A stretch of DNA of 64,000 nucleotides from Acephala macrosclerotiorum (Eukaryota > Ascomycota > Leotiomycetes > Helotiales > Mollisiaceae), in contig MU119274.1 of the NCBI GenBank assembly GCA_014904845.1, forward strand, positions 62,001-126,000, written 5' to 3'. Positions 1-9,774 of the stretch are shown in pieces; positions within the stretch are counted from its first letter, which is position 1, and every line of letters begins with the position of its first letter. The notes under the pieces were generated by a model. That model saw only the letters and a program-made list of their open reading frames with translations, had not been told where the DNA came from and did not search any database. Both the position numbers and the translations under genes were made by a program.

Positions 1-450
1 CTTATATGGGTTGTCTCAGCTGGACTGGATGCACTGGTGAATTTACTTATTAAGGGAACATTCCCACTTAGCTAGATGGGCAGATTAGACATCACAATAC
101 CACTCCTTTTGCCCTCTCAACTTATACCAAGGTTGTGATAGATGCAAACCAATCGGGGTTTTGTGAGAAGAGCATTTCGAATCCTTGGTAGTCGTGTCCA
201 TAGGTGAAAACAGACATATCAAGGTAAACTAAATTAACCCTAGATCCAACATCAGTCGACCCGTTCTCACAAAGTTCAAGAGCCGGAAAAAAAGTACAAG
301 GAGACGTGCAACATTCATATGCGCGGGGTGGTGCCTTAAGTCTCTTGAAACCTCGACTAAAGGGGATTGGTATTGCTTGGAAATGATGAATTACTTGGGA
401 TTGATACAGATTGCCCTTGACTTGTGGAGATCGTAGGACAGATTACTCTG

Positions 451-620
451 CTAATAAGGTGCTTGTCTCTCGAAGACGGTGTAGTAAGATTCCAGCGTAT
501 ACGCTCGGCTCTCTTGGTTCACACAGTGATCGGAAGGCGCGGCCCGCATGATCGTCGTCTCCAGGTTGCGAACACGTCGTGGCTTTTCTGATAGGCTTGA
601 TGCGCTGAGAGGTCGATAAG
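451..620 (-). pseudogene. Relic of a 2EXR-domain protein gene
   Basis: Read on the minus strand, this stretch encodes VNQESRAYTLESYYTVF and then a stop. It aligns with INQESRTLTLEKYFVIF in the intact 2EXR protein at 1.4-2.4 kb. An upstream part (RRVRNLET) resembles the strand that precedes this motif in 2EXR proteins. No ELP.E(L/I)R..IW start motif is visible in frame and the frame closes just after the match, so only the middle of the domain remains. It lies about 0.9 kb from the intact gene and in opposite orientation, which suggests an old inverted local duplication. It could instead be the last exon of an unrecognised gene; I think a relic is likelier. Confidence 0.5.
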
Positions 621-648
621 ACGTCAACCAGGAAGTACAAAATGCCAT

Positions 649-1407
649 ATTTGGAGACGTAGCTCGATTGGTAATTCAGGGAAGCATGTGAACATCTTGT
701 TTCTGTTGAGATCCGGAGCTTGCTGGATGAGGCTCTGTTCCGGATCGGAGAGCTCGAGAAGGGGCCGCAAGAACTTTTGCTGATTCTTCGGGTGTGTACG
801 TGCTTGGATCTAATGCTTGTTAGCTTTCGCGGTCGACAAAAAGTGCAAGGTCAATTTCCGAATTTTGATGGCCTGAGGGACTTGTGCATGTACACAGCGT
901 ATTCCAGTTTGCTCGAGCTCGACAGAATGAGGCACCCGTCGTGCCACATCAGCGTGGTTTGATGCATGGGATATCGTTTGCCGCTTTCAGAGCACAGATA
1001 CCTTTGAGGATGTAGGAAGTAGGGTAGCAAGCTGTTGCTAAAGTTGAAGGAAATAAGACACGAAAGTGAAGGTCTGCGACGCTAGTGACGCTGAAGGCTA
1101 GCCTAATTAATTTAGGTATGGCAACTTGTACACGTGATCAAACCTGGTCTGGAGGGTTCTTGAAATCAAGTTTTGGGCTGTCAATGACCCAGGATGCGAA
1201 GGAAATTTGGGTACTGATTCAAAAATGTAGTCCTCCTTTAAAAGGTGGGTGTTGTTGGTATGGCCGCTTGCATTTTGAAGTGGGTGCCGTCAGGTGCCTT
1301 CCGCTTCGCGACTTCCTCGTTTGAAAATCAAACACCGCTACAGATCTCGCGACATCTGATCCTTCTTCTCCATATCTTCCTCCTCAAGACACCTTCCTAC
1401 TGCCCAG
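649..1407. other. Intergenic, no convincing gene
   Basis: Only short open frames without recognisable motifs. It includes a CACGTGATCA palindrome at 1131-1140. The missing first exon of the 2EXR gene downstream may lie here: CTGAT at 1356-1360 followed by a pyrimidine tract and AG resembles an intron 3' end. Confidence 0.35.
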
Positions 1408-2415
1408 GAACATGTTCTCATCACGATTGTAATCTCCCAGGATGTACCAGACAACCTTGAAGTGGACGAGCAGTGGCTTGACGCTGAAGAAGAGATACGG
1501 TATGCCTTTCCCCAATCACCCAAGACATGTCAAATACTCACCCAAATCACAGATCCAAAAGCGTACACCACAGAAGAAGCCATAAAGTCCCTCGCCCTCC
1601 TGACGTTCGAGCTTCCCGATTTCAATCAAGGTCTCGCAGTACAATCAACCCCTCTCAATTCTCCGACCACCTTCCACCGTTTCTCCGAATTACCCTTCGA
1701 AATTCGTACAATGATATGGAAACTCTGTCTCCCCAGCCGGCGCACCATAGACCTCGCGCCCTACTCCCTCGCTGCCTGCGACCCCGAATGCCCAGGCTGC
1801 AACAAAGACTGGGACTTCCGGCCCCGCGGACCACCTCCCCCAATCACTTTATCTATCAACCAAGAATCTCGGACCCTTACTCTAGAGAAATATTTCGTCA
1901 TATTCCAAAAAGATACGGGATACGTGAAGACAGATACACGCGGGAACTTCGTGCCAACTGAGCGAGCTCTGATCATCAACCCGGAAATGGACCATGTCTG
2001 GGTGAATTTCGGGCATTTATTCGATTATAGGGATCGGTTCGCATCTACGTATGAGCAAGCTGTTGGATGCTTTGAGCAGATACAAAGCCTTGAAGTAAGG
2101 AACTTTAGTTGGTGCCAGGTCATTCACCCGGATACGCTGGGATTATTGGTCGAACAATTCGAACACAGCGATGGTGGTATCCTTAAGTACTTCGAAGAAC
2201 TAGAAGAGCTGCGATTGGTAGCCACTAATAAGCATCCTAGAGATGAGATGGAGGCTGCCATTGAGATGATTCGAGATGGAGTAGAATATGAAATGATATC
2301 GGACTTCTTTGGTCAGGTTGGACGAAGTCATCCGGAGATCTTCTTCCATAGCTGGCGAGGAATTCGAGCCAGAACAGACGAGGAGTTTGAGGAAGAAGGA
2401 TTGGTCGAAGGATGA
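1408..2415 (+). CDS. 2EXR domain-containing protein (5' end unresolved)
   Basis: The reading frame carries the 2EXR signature FHRFSELPFEIRTMIWKLCL, followed by the paired motif INQESRTLTLEKY about 60 residues later. 2EXR proteins are a large, mostly uncharacterised family in filamentous ascomycetes, and no biochemical role can be given. The C-terminus is acidic and ends near 317 residues after a GTG at 1462, a usual size. The frame is open from 1360 but has no ATG before the domain, so translation must start in an unseen upstream exon or the 5' end is lost. I placed the visible exon after an AG at 1406-1407. It converges on SEC16. Confidence 0.7.
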   Translation, partial: EHVLITIVISQDVPDNLEVDEQWLDAEEEIRYAFPQSPKTCQILTQITDPKAYTTEEAIKSLALLTFELPDFNQGLAVQSTPLNSPTTFHRFSELPFEIRTMIWKLCLPSRRTIDLAPYSLAACDPECPGCNKDWDFRPRGPPPPITLSINQESRTLTLEKYFVIFQKDTGYVKTDTRGNFVPTERALIINPEMDHVWVNFGHLFDYRDRFASTYEQAVGCFEQIQSLEVRNFSWCQVIHPDTLGLLVEQFEHSDGGILKYFEELEELRLVATNKHPRDEMEAAIEMIRDGVEYEMISDFFGQVGRSHPEIFFHSWRGIRARTDEEFEEEGLVEG

Positions 2416-2988
2416 AGGATGAAAGGTGTTGCTAGGAATCTTCAGAGGGACGAGGAACAATGCGATTGACGATTTTGGCATGGAAAGAGAACAGAAGATA
2501 CATCTGGACGAAGCTGAAGGAATATGATATTGCACTTGCAACTAGATATCAAAGGTCGGGAAACAGAGTATTAATTCTCCGCAGCAGCTGGGATATTTAG
2601 AGTGCAAGTATTCAGAGCCTGCAACATAGATAATAAAAGCATTGTACCATAAAGTCCAGTTCGAGTCAAACGTCAGACGCAAGGCAATAATCTTCCATTC
2701 CTCTCCTCGCATGTCCTCGCCATCGCAAACCATGCAAGCAATGATGCGAGAACTGAACCCGCCGACCAGACGCCCCGAAAATAGAAAGAACGAAGCTGTG
2801 CGCGTATGATACAAATTACAACATGATAGTTTCCTCCTCCCAACTTCCAAGTCTATTATACAACCCTTATCCCCTTCTATGCACTCCCTTCCGCTTTGAG
2901 TCCTGGGTATCAACGATCCAAAATGACCTCAAAGCTCATCTCCCATTCCCATTAATCGCTACTCTATGTAAAGAAAGTCTTGCTTCCC
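2416..2988. other. Convergent 3' intergenic region
   Basis: Tail-to-tail spacer between the 2EXR gene (plus) and SEC16 (minus). It should hold both 3' UTRs. No further ORF or repeat is convincing. Confidence 0.5.
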
Positions 2989-5900
2989 TCACGTCGCCTT
3001 CTCCCCCATAACATCAACATACCCCCTCCCCTTCTTCTTCACCGGCTTCTTAGCAGTAGCTCCCTTTCTCGGCACAGCCGGACCAAGCAAATCATCAATA
3101 CTACTCGCGTTACTCATGCCCGTCCCGGGTCTACTGGGAGGACCACTTGAAGGCGGACCACTACCAAGCCCGATTGAGCCGTTGCTTGCACTTCTCGCCA
3201 TAGCTGGAGGAGCGAGGGCTGGCGCACTTCCACCTAGCTCATTTTGTCCGTCTGACTGAGAAGGAGCGGATTCGCTAACAGCACGTTGACCCATTGGCGG
3301 TGGTGCCATGCCACCCATACTCATTGGTCTCGGCGCACTTGTAGGAGGAACGCTTGATGTTCTTGGTGGACCAGTTTTGGGAGGTGGAGGTGTAGCTGTC
3401 TTGGCTTCGTTGGCGTCTGGCCCGCCTTTCTTGTTGACCCAGCGCTTGAGTTCGGGATCGTAATAGAAGGAGGATGCTTCACCGAGTTTAGCTCTGATGG
3501 GCTTGTTCGGTTGGGCACCCATGTCAGCTTCTTTCTTGCCGCCACCGAACCAGCCGCCGAGACCCCAGCCTTTCTTTGCTGGAGCTGCTTCTTTGGCTTT
3601 TTGTGCTGTGCAACTGTTAGCGGTGTCGTAATATGGAAAGAGAGAGTACTTACCATCAGCCTCCGCTGCCTTCCGGAACGCCTCGTCGGCTTCGCGATCC
3701 TTTTCTGCCTTGGTCTTTTCGCGATTTGCTGGTGGTTGCTTGAGACCTGGGATATCATCATCGTCGTCATCCATAAACGACTTCTTCTTCGGTCGAGTGT
3801 CGATAGGAGAATCGGGCTCGTCATCCATGGTTGCTGGCTCGTAGGATGGAGGCTCGTAACCGCTTGAAGGGGGCTCGTAGCCACCTGTTGGAGGTTCGTA
3901 GCCGCTTGAGGTCGATGGCTCGTAGCCGTTCAATGCTGGAGGTTCGTAGCTGTTGGCAAAGGGCGTGTAACTATTGGCAGGCGGCTCGTAACTTGACGAA
4001 ATAGTTTGATTATAGGAAGGCTGCGATGATTCATGAGGCTTTTGCACATTGTTCGCGTTGTTTATCAGCTGCGGTGACGAGAACATGTTGGCTGGGGGCT
4101 GTTCAGTCACTGGGGTGTAAGGAGCAGCAAAGCTTGAAGGGGGCTCGTATGGTGAACCAGTGTTGGCGTACGGGGTATACGAGGACTGAGGTGTGTAGGT
4201 CGAAGAAGTCTGAGGGCTGTAGTTATTTGGTACACTGCTGGCTTGAGATGTCGGCCTGTAGTCAGATATCTGTCGTTGGGGTTCGTATCTACGGAACTCA
4301 TTAGATGACCTTTCCTCGAGTGAAGTTCGAGGTTGTGATCCGTACGAGGCCGAAAGAGGCTCATGATTCGGCGCTGCATTATGCGATCCACCTGGCGCAT
4401 ACCTCGAATTAGTTTTATTAGCGCTTCCATTTATTGCGAGTCCGTTGTATGAGCCATAAATCTCCGAATTTGATGGCGATCGGCTGATGGTTGGAGTACC
4501 TCCAGCAATTCTGGCAAACGGTCCAACATCATTGTTACCTCCAGCACTTGACACGGCGGCTGGCGTGTCACCCTCATCTCCAGCGACGAATTTGTTGAAC
4601 GTGGCAAAGATTGAGCCTTTGGCCTTATCAATGCTTGGCTTGGAGATCCAAGATGACGTTCCATCCTTTGGCGATGACTTTAGACGTTTGCTGAGATCGT
4701 CCAGTTCGGAGATCAGAAGGCCGTGATGATATGGTGACCTTCGTGTCTGTGAATTAATTGAGGCTGCAATACTGTCGCAATACTGTATAGCCTTATCTCG
4801 ATGGCCATTCTCAGCTAGGATCTTTGCATGCTGCAACTTGTACACTGACAAGTGAGGGAGCGAAGGAGCGATTGCGGAAGGATTCGCAAGCGACATTCCA
4901 TACTCGAAAACTTCACTGAGAAGTATAGGCTCCATCTCTCGATCAAAATCGTAAGGCTGTCGCAACTGATCGGACCCAACAAGTACAATGCTGGCCTGGG
5001 AATCGTCAACGCCTCCAAATATCGACAAACTCCTCGCAAATAGGAAGCATATATGGGCAGCTTCGGCGCGACCATATCCAGAAAGGAGCTTGCCTAGAGC
5101 GTTCAGAGCCTGGTTATCATCTGGGCTTCGGTTGCTGAGGACAAGACCCAAAGTTTCGCGCCATCTGTCGAGTCCTTCGAGAGCATCTTTGGATGGACCA
5201 CTAGCATTTGTCGTGCTAACCATTTGGAATCCAGCTCGAGCAGAAGGGGGTACCAGCTCGTCTACGCTTTCTTCGAAATTTCCTGCAAATATTTCGTACA
5301 GTGCTGCTAGCGGTTGTGTATTGTCGCCGATGTTCTTGACCTCTTTTTGGACGAATTCCTGGGCCACCCTCTTGTACAGGTCCTTGGAAACTGTGTTTGA
5401 GATGAGCATGGCATGAGCCCAGAGCCTTTTGTCAACGGCTTCCCAAACAGCCTTCTCTCGTTCACCACGAAGTAAGTGTTTCCTCAATTCGTCGACCGCG
5501 GAAGGGTCGACAGCATCAGCCTTTGGTGCTAATGATGCTGATATGCCTGATAATTCGGCACCAGTAGCGTAAAGAGGCGCTGATGTTGATAACGATCCCT
5601 CATCATCTAAGCCTGGGGAAAGCACGGCTCGCACAGCTTTATCAACGACTGGACTGCCCTCCAGGATGCCATCGTTTTCAATAAAGACACGAAGTATCTT
5701 CCAGAGGAGTATTCTCTCCTCAATACGCTTGTCCTCGTGCACTAAGTTTGCAGCGGTACGGAGATATGAGGCGTTGGTTTCTAGGATAGAGATGCCAGAC
5801 GTGAGCCAAGTCAAGACGTCCTTCTTCTTGGGCTTGCCTTTCAATGGGCCTGGGAATGATGACAAGCGTTCGGGAAGTGGATCCACATCTTTGATGTTTC

Positions 5901-8900
5901 GGAGCTTCACCTCGCCAGGACTACGGACAATCATGGGTGCAGTTTGACCCATCCCATAGCGAGGCACATCTACTGGGAAGGAGGTCACGATGGTACCCCC
6001 AACACCCCAAGCAAAGACCGGTGCCCCTTTCCACCTTTGCAGCGGGTCATGCTCGCGGCCATCAGTAGGCGCGATGTAGTTGTAACCCTGAGAAAACCCA
6101 CGTTTTCGCCCGTACGAAGAGGTCACGGATGGTGCAGAGTAGCCACTCGTTTGTCGAGGAGATGTAGGCCCCTCTACAGAAGCAGGCCTTTGATAAGGAT
6201 CTGCTGGAGGAACATCGCGTCTCGGCCCACTGTATGCACTGCCCGGAGATTGTGTTTGGGATCTCTTCGGAGGCGCAAATGAGTGAGGAGGCGCAACAGG
6301 CGGTTGTTGAGGTTGGTAATTAGATGTTGTCCGCTTGGACGGCGAACTGATCTGTTTGGAAGCAAGAGCATGTGGCGGTGGAGGGGTCTGAGCTACAGCT
6401 CGAGGAGGTTGTGAAGCAGGTTGGGGAATGTGCTGATTTTGGAGTTCGTCATAACCCCTATTCCCATTGACTGTCGCTTGCTCGTTCTCGTCTACCTCTC
6501 TGGTTGGAGGAAGATGCTGATGCCTGAGGTTAGACTCGTATCCAGACGAACTACTTCGGCGATCAAAACTCGCTGTCTCGGAATAAGAACCATGCGCACG
6601 CGGATCTTGGTTTCTCTCAAAATGTGCCAGGGGACTAGATGTCCGAGGTTGATGAGCGAGGACTGGGGGAGAATTCACAGGTGAGTTGTAAGATGGGGTG
6701 TGTTGGCGAGGATTAGGGGGCGCTGGCGAATATCGAGAAACGGCTGGAGGTGGAGCTGTTTGAAGCCCTGTTTGTGACGGTGATGGAGAGTATCGTGCAA
6801 CAGATGGTGGAGGTGCACTAGCAGTTGGAAGTGTCGCATATGGATTAACACGTTCAGGAGCAACCAGACCTTGATTAGGGGGCTGTTGAACGGGGTGATG
6901 TTGTACAGGTTGTTGTGGTACAGGGGGTGGAGCGTAGGCTGATCTGGAAGCAGCAGGAGGGGCCATTGGTGGCGGAGCAGCCGCAGGATGGTTATAAGGA
7001 CTTTGAGCTGGCGAAGCATATGAATTTGAGTGCCTAACAGCTGGTTTTGGTTTTGATATTGGGAGTTCCTCGAAGAAGCCGCTTGAGGTTTTCTTCGCGA
7101 GGACGGGCCGGTCTTGGGAGAGTCCGTGGCTACTTGTCGGAGGCGACATACTTGCATTCGATGATCGTCCAGATGGAGGTGGTGGTTGCGCAGTATGCAT
7201 ACTGGCACTTCGTGGAGGAGGAATGGCAGGCGAAGGCTGCCTGTTCATTTGCTGCATGCTAACTCGTTTTCTGGGTTTGACAACTTCCATTGGCAAGTCA
7301 TATGGCGAGTGATAACCTCCCTTTGATTTATCCGCAAAACTCTGCGCTTTTGGAAGCTCTGGTCTTTGCTGCTGTGGTTGGAAACTCGAGGCTGATTGGG
7401 CCATGTAGGGCGAAGGAGCCGGAGCCATTGTAGCTGGTCGACTAAGGTCTGTAAACAATGGTGCTGCCGTAGGAGCAATTGTATTGGTCGACTTAGGAGC
7501 TGCGATTGTTGCGCCAGCTGGAAGATATCGACTGCTCGTGCCACTACTTCCTGGGCGATTTGGCTGCACCGCACCAGTCAGACTGTTGAATCCCACCACG
7601 TGACCATTGGGGCTGGTCACAGGAGCTGGAATAGGGGGGCTGGCCTGTGAAAAGAGGTCTTTAGAGGCGTCCTGGTCATCATCCTCGAGAAACCCTTCAT
7701 CATCACTACCAAAGAGGGCAGCTGGGTCAAGTTCCTTATTTTCGGCCTTAGTCTTAGCAGGTTCATCATCGTCAGGCAGTAATTCGTCATCATCGTCGTC
7801 CAAGAATTCATCTCCAGCCAAGGCAGCTTTCCATTTCGCAGCCAAGTCGCCGTCCCCGGAGTCCATTTCAAGAGCAGCGAGGACCTCCGGTTGATCATGG
7901 ATAGGAGCATCAGGACCGCCCAGTACTTGGGATAACACTGTACTTGCTGATACGCTGATTCCACCACCGGTTGACTTTTCTAATGAGTTTTGGGAGCTTT
8001 CCATGTTCTCATTTTCTTCCTCAGGAATATCATCTTGGGTCTGATGATGCGACTGGATGTTTAGGGAATCCATGACTTGCATCGTAGACTTCCTCTCGAG
8101 GTGTGGTTCCAGTGGTGCTGGTAGTTCGTCCGCCTTGCTAACCTGTGCAAAAAAGTCATGGCCTTCGTCCGCATCGTCCTCGAAAGCAGCGCGAGATGGT
8201 CTTTGTACCTCCTCGTCAACCTGTTGCTCCTCGGAGTGTGGCATAAGTGGGAGACCTTCTTCATAGCGTGACTCGTCGTCCTCCTCTGGTCGAACGTCTC
8301 CTCCATATGCCTGGCCAAAGTTCGTAGTCCTATTGTGCTCTTCGTCAGGTAAAAAGTTGTCGCTTGCATCGTGGTGGCCCGAGGCTCCATTAAAGAAGTC
8401 TATATTGGCATGATTCCCATCATCGCTGAAAAAGTCCTTGCTCTCATGCTCAACCTCGTTCATTATCTCCTCTGCTTGAGAGTGGGAAAGCTGTTCCTCG
8501 AAGTGACCGATTCCAGGCAAATGTGCAGGAGGTACAGCAGGGAACGAATTTGTTCTGTCCGACTTGGCCATTAATTTGAAGGGGTCCGTATCTGTTGGAT
8601 GCAGATTCCATTCTGGGTCCACCTCGTCGTCTTCTCCCCAGTTGACCTCATGCGACACGGTCCGTGCAAAAGACATCGTACTCAAATGTTTCGATTCATT
8701 GGAAGGCCCTGCTGAAGGGAAATCTGCCTTTTCCTGTTCCTCGAACTCCGGCTGTTGGACTTCATTGTGCAATGGGCTCTCCTCCAGCTCAACACCACCT
8801 GGGCTGGCCAAGGATGTTGCGAGTGCATCACGGAGATTTGAGATCTCGGGGCGCCTATTATTAACCTCCGTATGCTCCTCTGCAGCTTCCAATTCTTCTT

Positions 8901-9087
8901 CTGGGGTCTGCTCGATGTCTAATATCGATGCAGGTGCAACGGGCCTTGCTTTGGGGGACTCGGGAATGCGAATGGGCTCTGGCTGCGAGCTCGACTCGGT
9001 TGACGGTACAGTCTTCGTCGCAAATAAGTCTGATTCCGAATTCGGCATAAAGGCAGGATGCCAGGGACTCTCAGATTCCGATGGCAT
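2989..9087 (-). CDS. SEC16: COPII coat assembly scaffold Sec16
   Basis: Sec16 organises ER exit sites by binding Sec23/24, Sec13/31 and regulating Sar1. After splicing the protein is about 2016 residues, typical for fungi. The start MPSESESPWHPA matches the W(N/H)PA start common in fungal Sec16. The first half is acidic and then Pro/Ser/Gln-rich and disordered. The conserved central (ACE1-like) domain lies at roughly 1120-1470 (WAHAMLIS, AALYEIFAG, AAHICFLFAR). Next come repeated YEPP motifs at about 1690-1760, then the C-terminal conserved block GWGLGGWFGGGKK...FYYDPELKRWVNKK. One intron, 3606-3653, is 48 bp and in frame. The only ATG fitting the family start is at 9087; the frame opens further upstream only through a non-ATG codon. 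It is divergent from NEO1. Confidence 0.95.
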   Translation of the reverse strand: MPSESESPWHPAFMPNSESDLFATKTVPSTESSSQPEPIRIPESPKARPVAPASILDIEQTPEEELEAAEEHTEVNNRRPEISNLRDALATSLASPGGVELEESPLHNEVQQPEFEEQEKADFPSAGPSNESKHLSTMSFARTVSHEVNWGEDDEVDPEWNLHPTDTDPFKLMAKSDRTNSFPAVPPAHLPGIGHFEEQLSHSQAEEIMNEVEHESKDFFSDDGNHANIDFFNGASGHHDASDNFLPDEEHNRTTNFGQAYGGDVRPEEDDESRYEEGLPLMPHSEEQQVDEEVQRPSRAAFEDDADEGHDFFAQVSKADELPAPLEPHLERKSTMQVMDSLNIQSHHQTQDDIPEEENENMESSQNSLEKSTGGGISVSASTVLSQVLGGPDAPIHDQPEVLAALEMDSGDGDLAAKWKAALAGDEFLDDDDDELLPDDDEPAKTKAENKELDPAALFGSDDEGFLEDDDQDASKDLFSQASPPIPAPVTSPNGHVVGFNSLTGAVQPNRPGSSGTSSRYLPAGATIAAPKSTNTIAPTAAPLFTDLSRPATMAPAPSPYMAQSASSFQPQQQRPELPKAQSFADKSKGGYHSPYDLPMEVVKPRKRVSMQQMNRQPSPAIPPPRSASMHTAQPPPPSGRSSNASMSPPTSSHGLSQDRPVLAKKTSSGFFEELPISKPKPAVRHSNSYASPAQSPYNHPAAAPPPMAPPAASRSAYAPPPVPQQPVQHHPVQQPPNQGLVAPERVNPYATLPTASAPPPSVARYSPSPSQTGLQTAPPPAVSRYSPAPPNPRQHTPSYNSPVNSPPVLAHQPRTSSPLAHFERNQDPRAHGSYSETASFDRRSSSSGYESNLRHQHLPPTREVDENEQATVNGNRGYDELQNQHIPQPASQPPRAVAQTPPPPHALASKQISSPSKRTTSNYQPQQPPVAPPHSFAPPKRSQTQSPGSAYSGPRRDVPPADPYQRPASVEGPTSPRQTSGYSAPSVTSSYGRKRGFSQGYNYIAPTDGREHDPLQRWKGAPVFAWGVGGTIVTSFPVDVPRYGMGQTAPMIVRSPGEVKLRNIKDVDPLPERLSSFPGPLKGKPKKKDVLTWLTSGISILETNASYLRTAANLVHEDKRIEERILLWKILRVFIENDGILEGSPVVDKAVRAVLSPGLDDEGSLSTSAPLYATGAELSGISASLAPKADAVDPSAVDELRKHLLRGEREKAVWEAVDKRLWAHAMLISNTVSKDLYKRVAQEFVQKEVKNIGDNTQPLAALYEIFAGNFEESVDELVPPSARAGFQMVSTTNASGPSKDALEGLDRWRETLGLVLSNRSPDDNQALNALGKLLSGYGRAEAAHICFLFARSLSIFGGVDDSQASIVLVGSDQLRQPYDFDREMEPILLSEVFEYGMSLANPSAIAPSLPHLSVYKLQHAKILAENGHRDKAIQYCDSIAASINSQTRRSPYHHGLLISELDDLSKRLKSSPKDGTSSWISKPSIDKAKGSIFATFNKFVAGDEGDTPAAVSSAGGNNDVGPFARIAGGTPTISRSPSNSEIYGSYNGLAINGSANKTNSRYAPGGSHNAAPNHEPLSASYGSQPRTSLEERSSNEFRRYEPQRQISDYRPTSQASSVPNNYSPQTSSTYTPQSSYTPYANTGSPYEPPSSFAAPYTPVTEQPPANMFSSPQLINNANNVQKPHESSQPSYNQTISSSYEPPANSYTPFANSYEPPALNGYEPSTSSGYEPPTGGYEPPSSGYEPPSYEPATMDDEPDSPIDTRPKKKSFMDDDDDDIPGLKQPPANREKTKAEKDREADEAFRKAAEADGKYSLFPYYDTANSCTAQKAKEAAPAKKGWGLGGWFGGGKKEADMGAQPNKPIRAKLGEASSFYYDPELKRWVNKKGGPDANEAKTATPPPPKTGPPRTSSVPPTSAPRPMSMGGMAPPPMGQRAVSESAPSQSDGQNELGGSAPALAPPAMARSASNGSIGLGSGPPSSGPPSRPGTGMSNASSIDDLLGPAVPRKGATAKKPVKKKGRGYVDVMGEKAT
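3606..3653 (-). other. 48-bp in-frame intron of SEC16
   Basis: On the minus strand it starts GTAAGTACT, has GCTAAC as branch point and ends TTGCACAG. It contains no stop and is 16 codons long, so an ORF finder reads through it. Splicing turns D-G-K-Y... into the expected ADAQKAKEA junction. Confidence 0.85.
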
Positions 9088-9774
9088 CGCGATAATAGTG
9101 TGTTCGGCGAAGAGAAACTGAATACTGCTTGATGTCAGCACATCATCCTCCCCTTATTCCTTCCGTTTTCCCAGCAGCGTGATTCTGCAGATTTCCTTGG
9201 CCTGGACAAAGAGACTCACTTATACAAAGATATCCGCGAAAGAACAAATCAGATTAAATATCGAAGTGGGCAGGCTGGAGCCATTTGCTACAGCTGTGCA
9301 GAACTCCTGTAGCAGGTATTTGTCGAACAAGTTCTCTCAATCCGGACTTTGGATTTGGCGCGAGGCGAAAGGCCAGCTTTCGATACGGTGACCTGCAACG
9401 TCACAAAGACAGATAATTCTGCACGCTTGATAGTGACTATTTTGCCTATAATGAAGAGTTTTCTTTCATGAAACCTGGTAACACTTCAATTCTCTATTCA
9501 TCACCAAATCTGTCCTCAAACTGTAGGCTATCATTCCTTTATCCTGCCACCGCCCAATATTTTCGTCCTCGGCATCTTTGGGGCTGTCTCTGCCTTTCCG
9601 CTACGGTGACCAGGATCAATTCTGGCTGCATCGGCGCATAACGGAACATCCGCGTCAACGTTCCGTGGCTGAGAGGCAAGCAAGGCTACAGTTTTCACAA
9701 GTGCTGCAGACTCCCAAGCTGAACTTCCTTCTTCTCACGCGCACACCCAAATTAAACCACCGCATCAATGAGGC
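9088..9774. promoter_or_regulatory. Shared divergent promoter SEC16/NEO1
   Basis: 687 bp between two divergent start codons. It includes CT-rich stretches near the NEO1 start typical of fungal core promoters. No recognisable ORF. Co-regulation of two secretory-pathway genes is an inference from the layout only. Confidence 0.5.

Noticed and set aside
7245..7967. Several long Ser/Leu-rich frames inside SEC16
   Set aside because: Shadow frames of the low-complexity Pro/Gln/Ser-rich SEC16 coding sequence.
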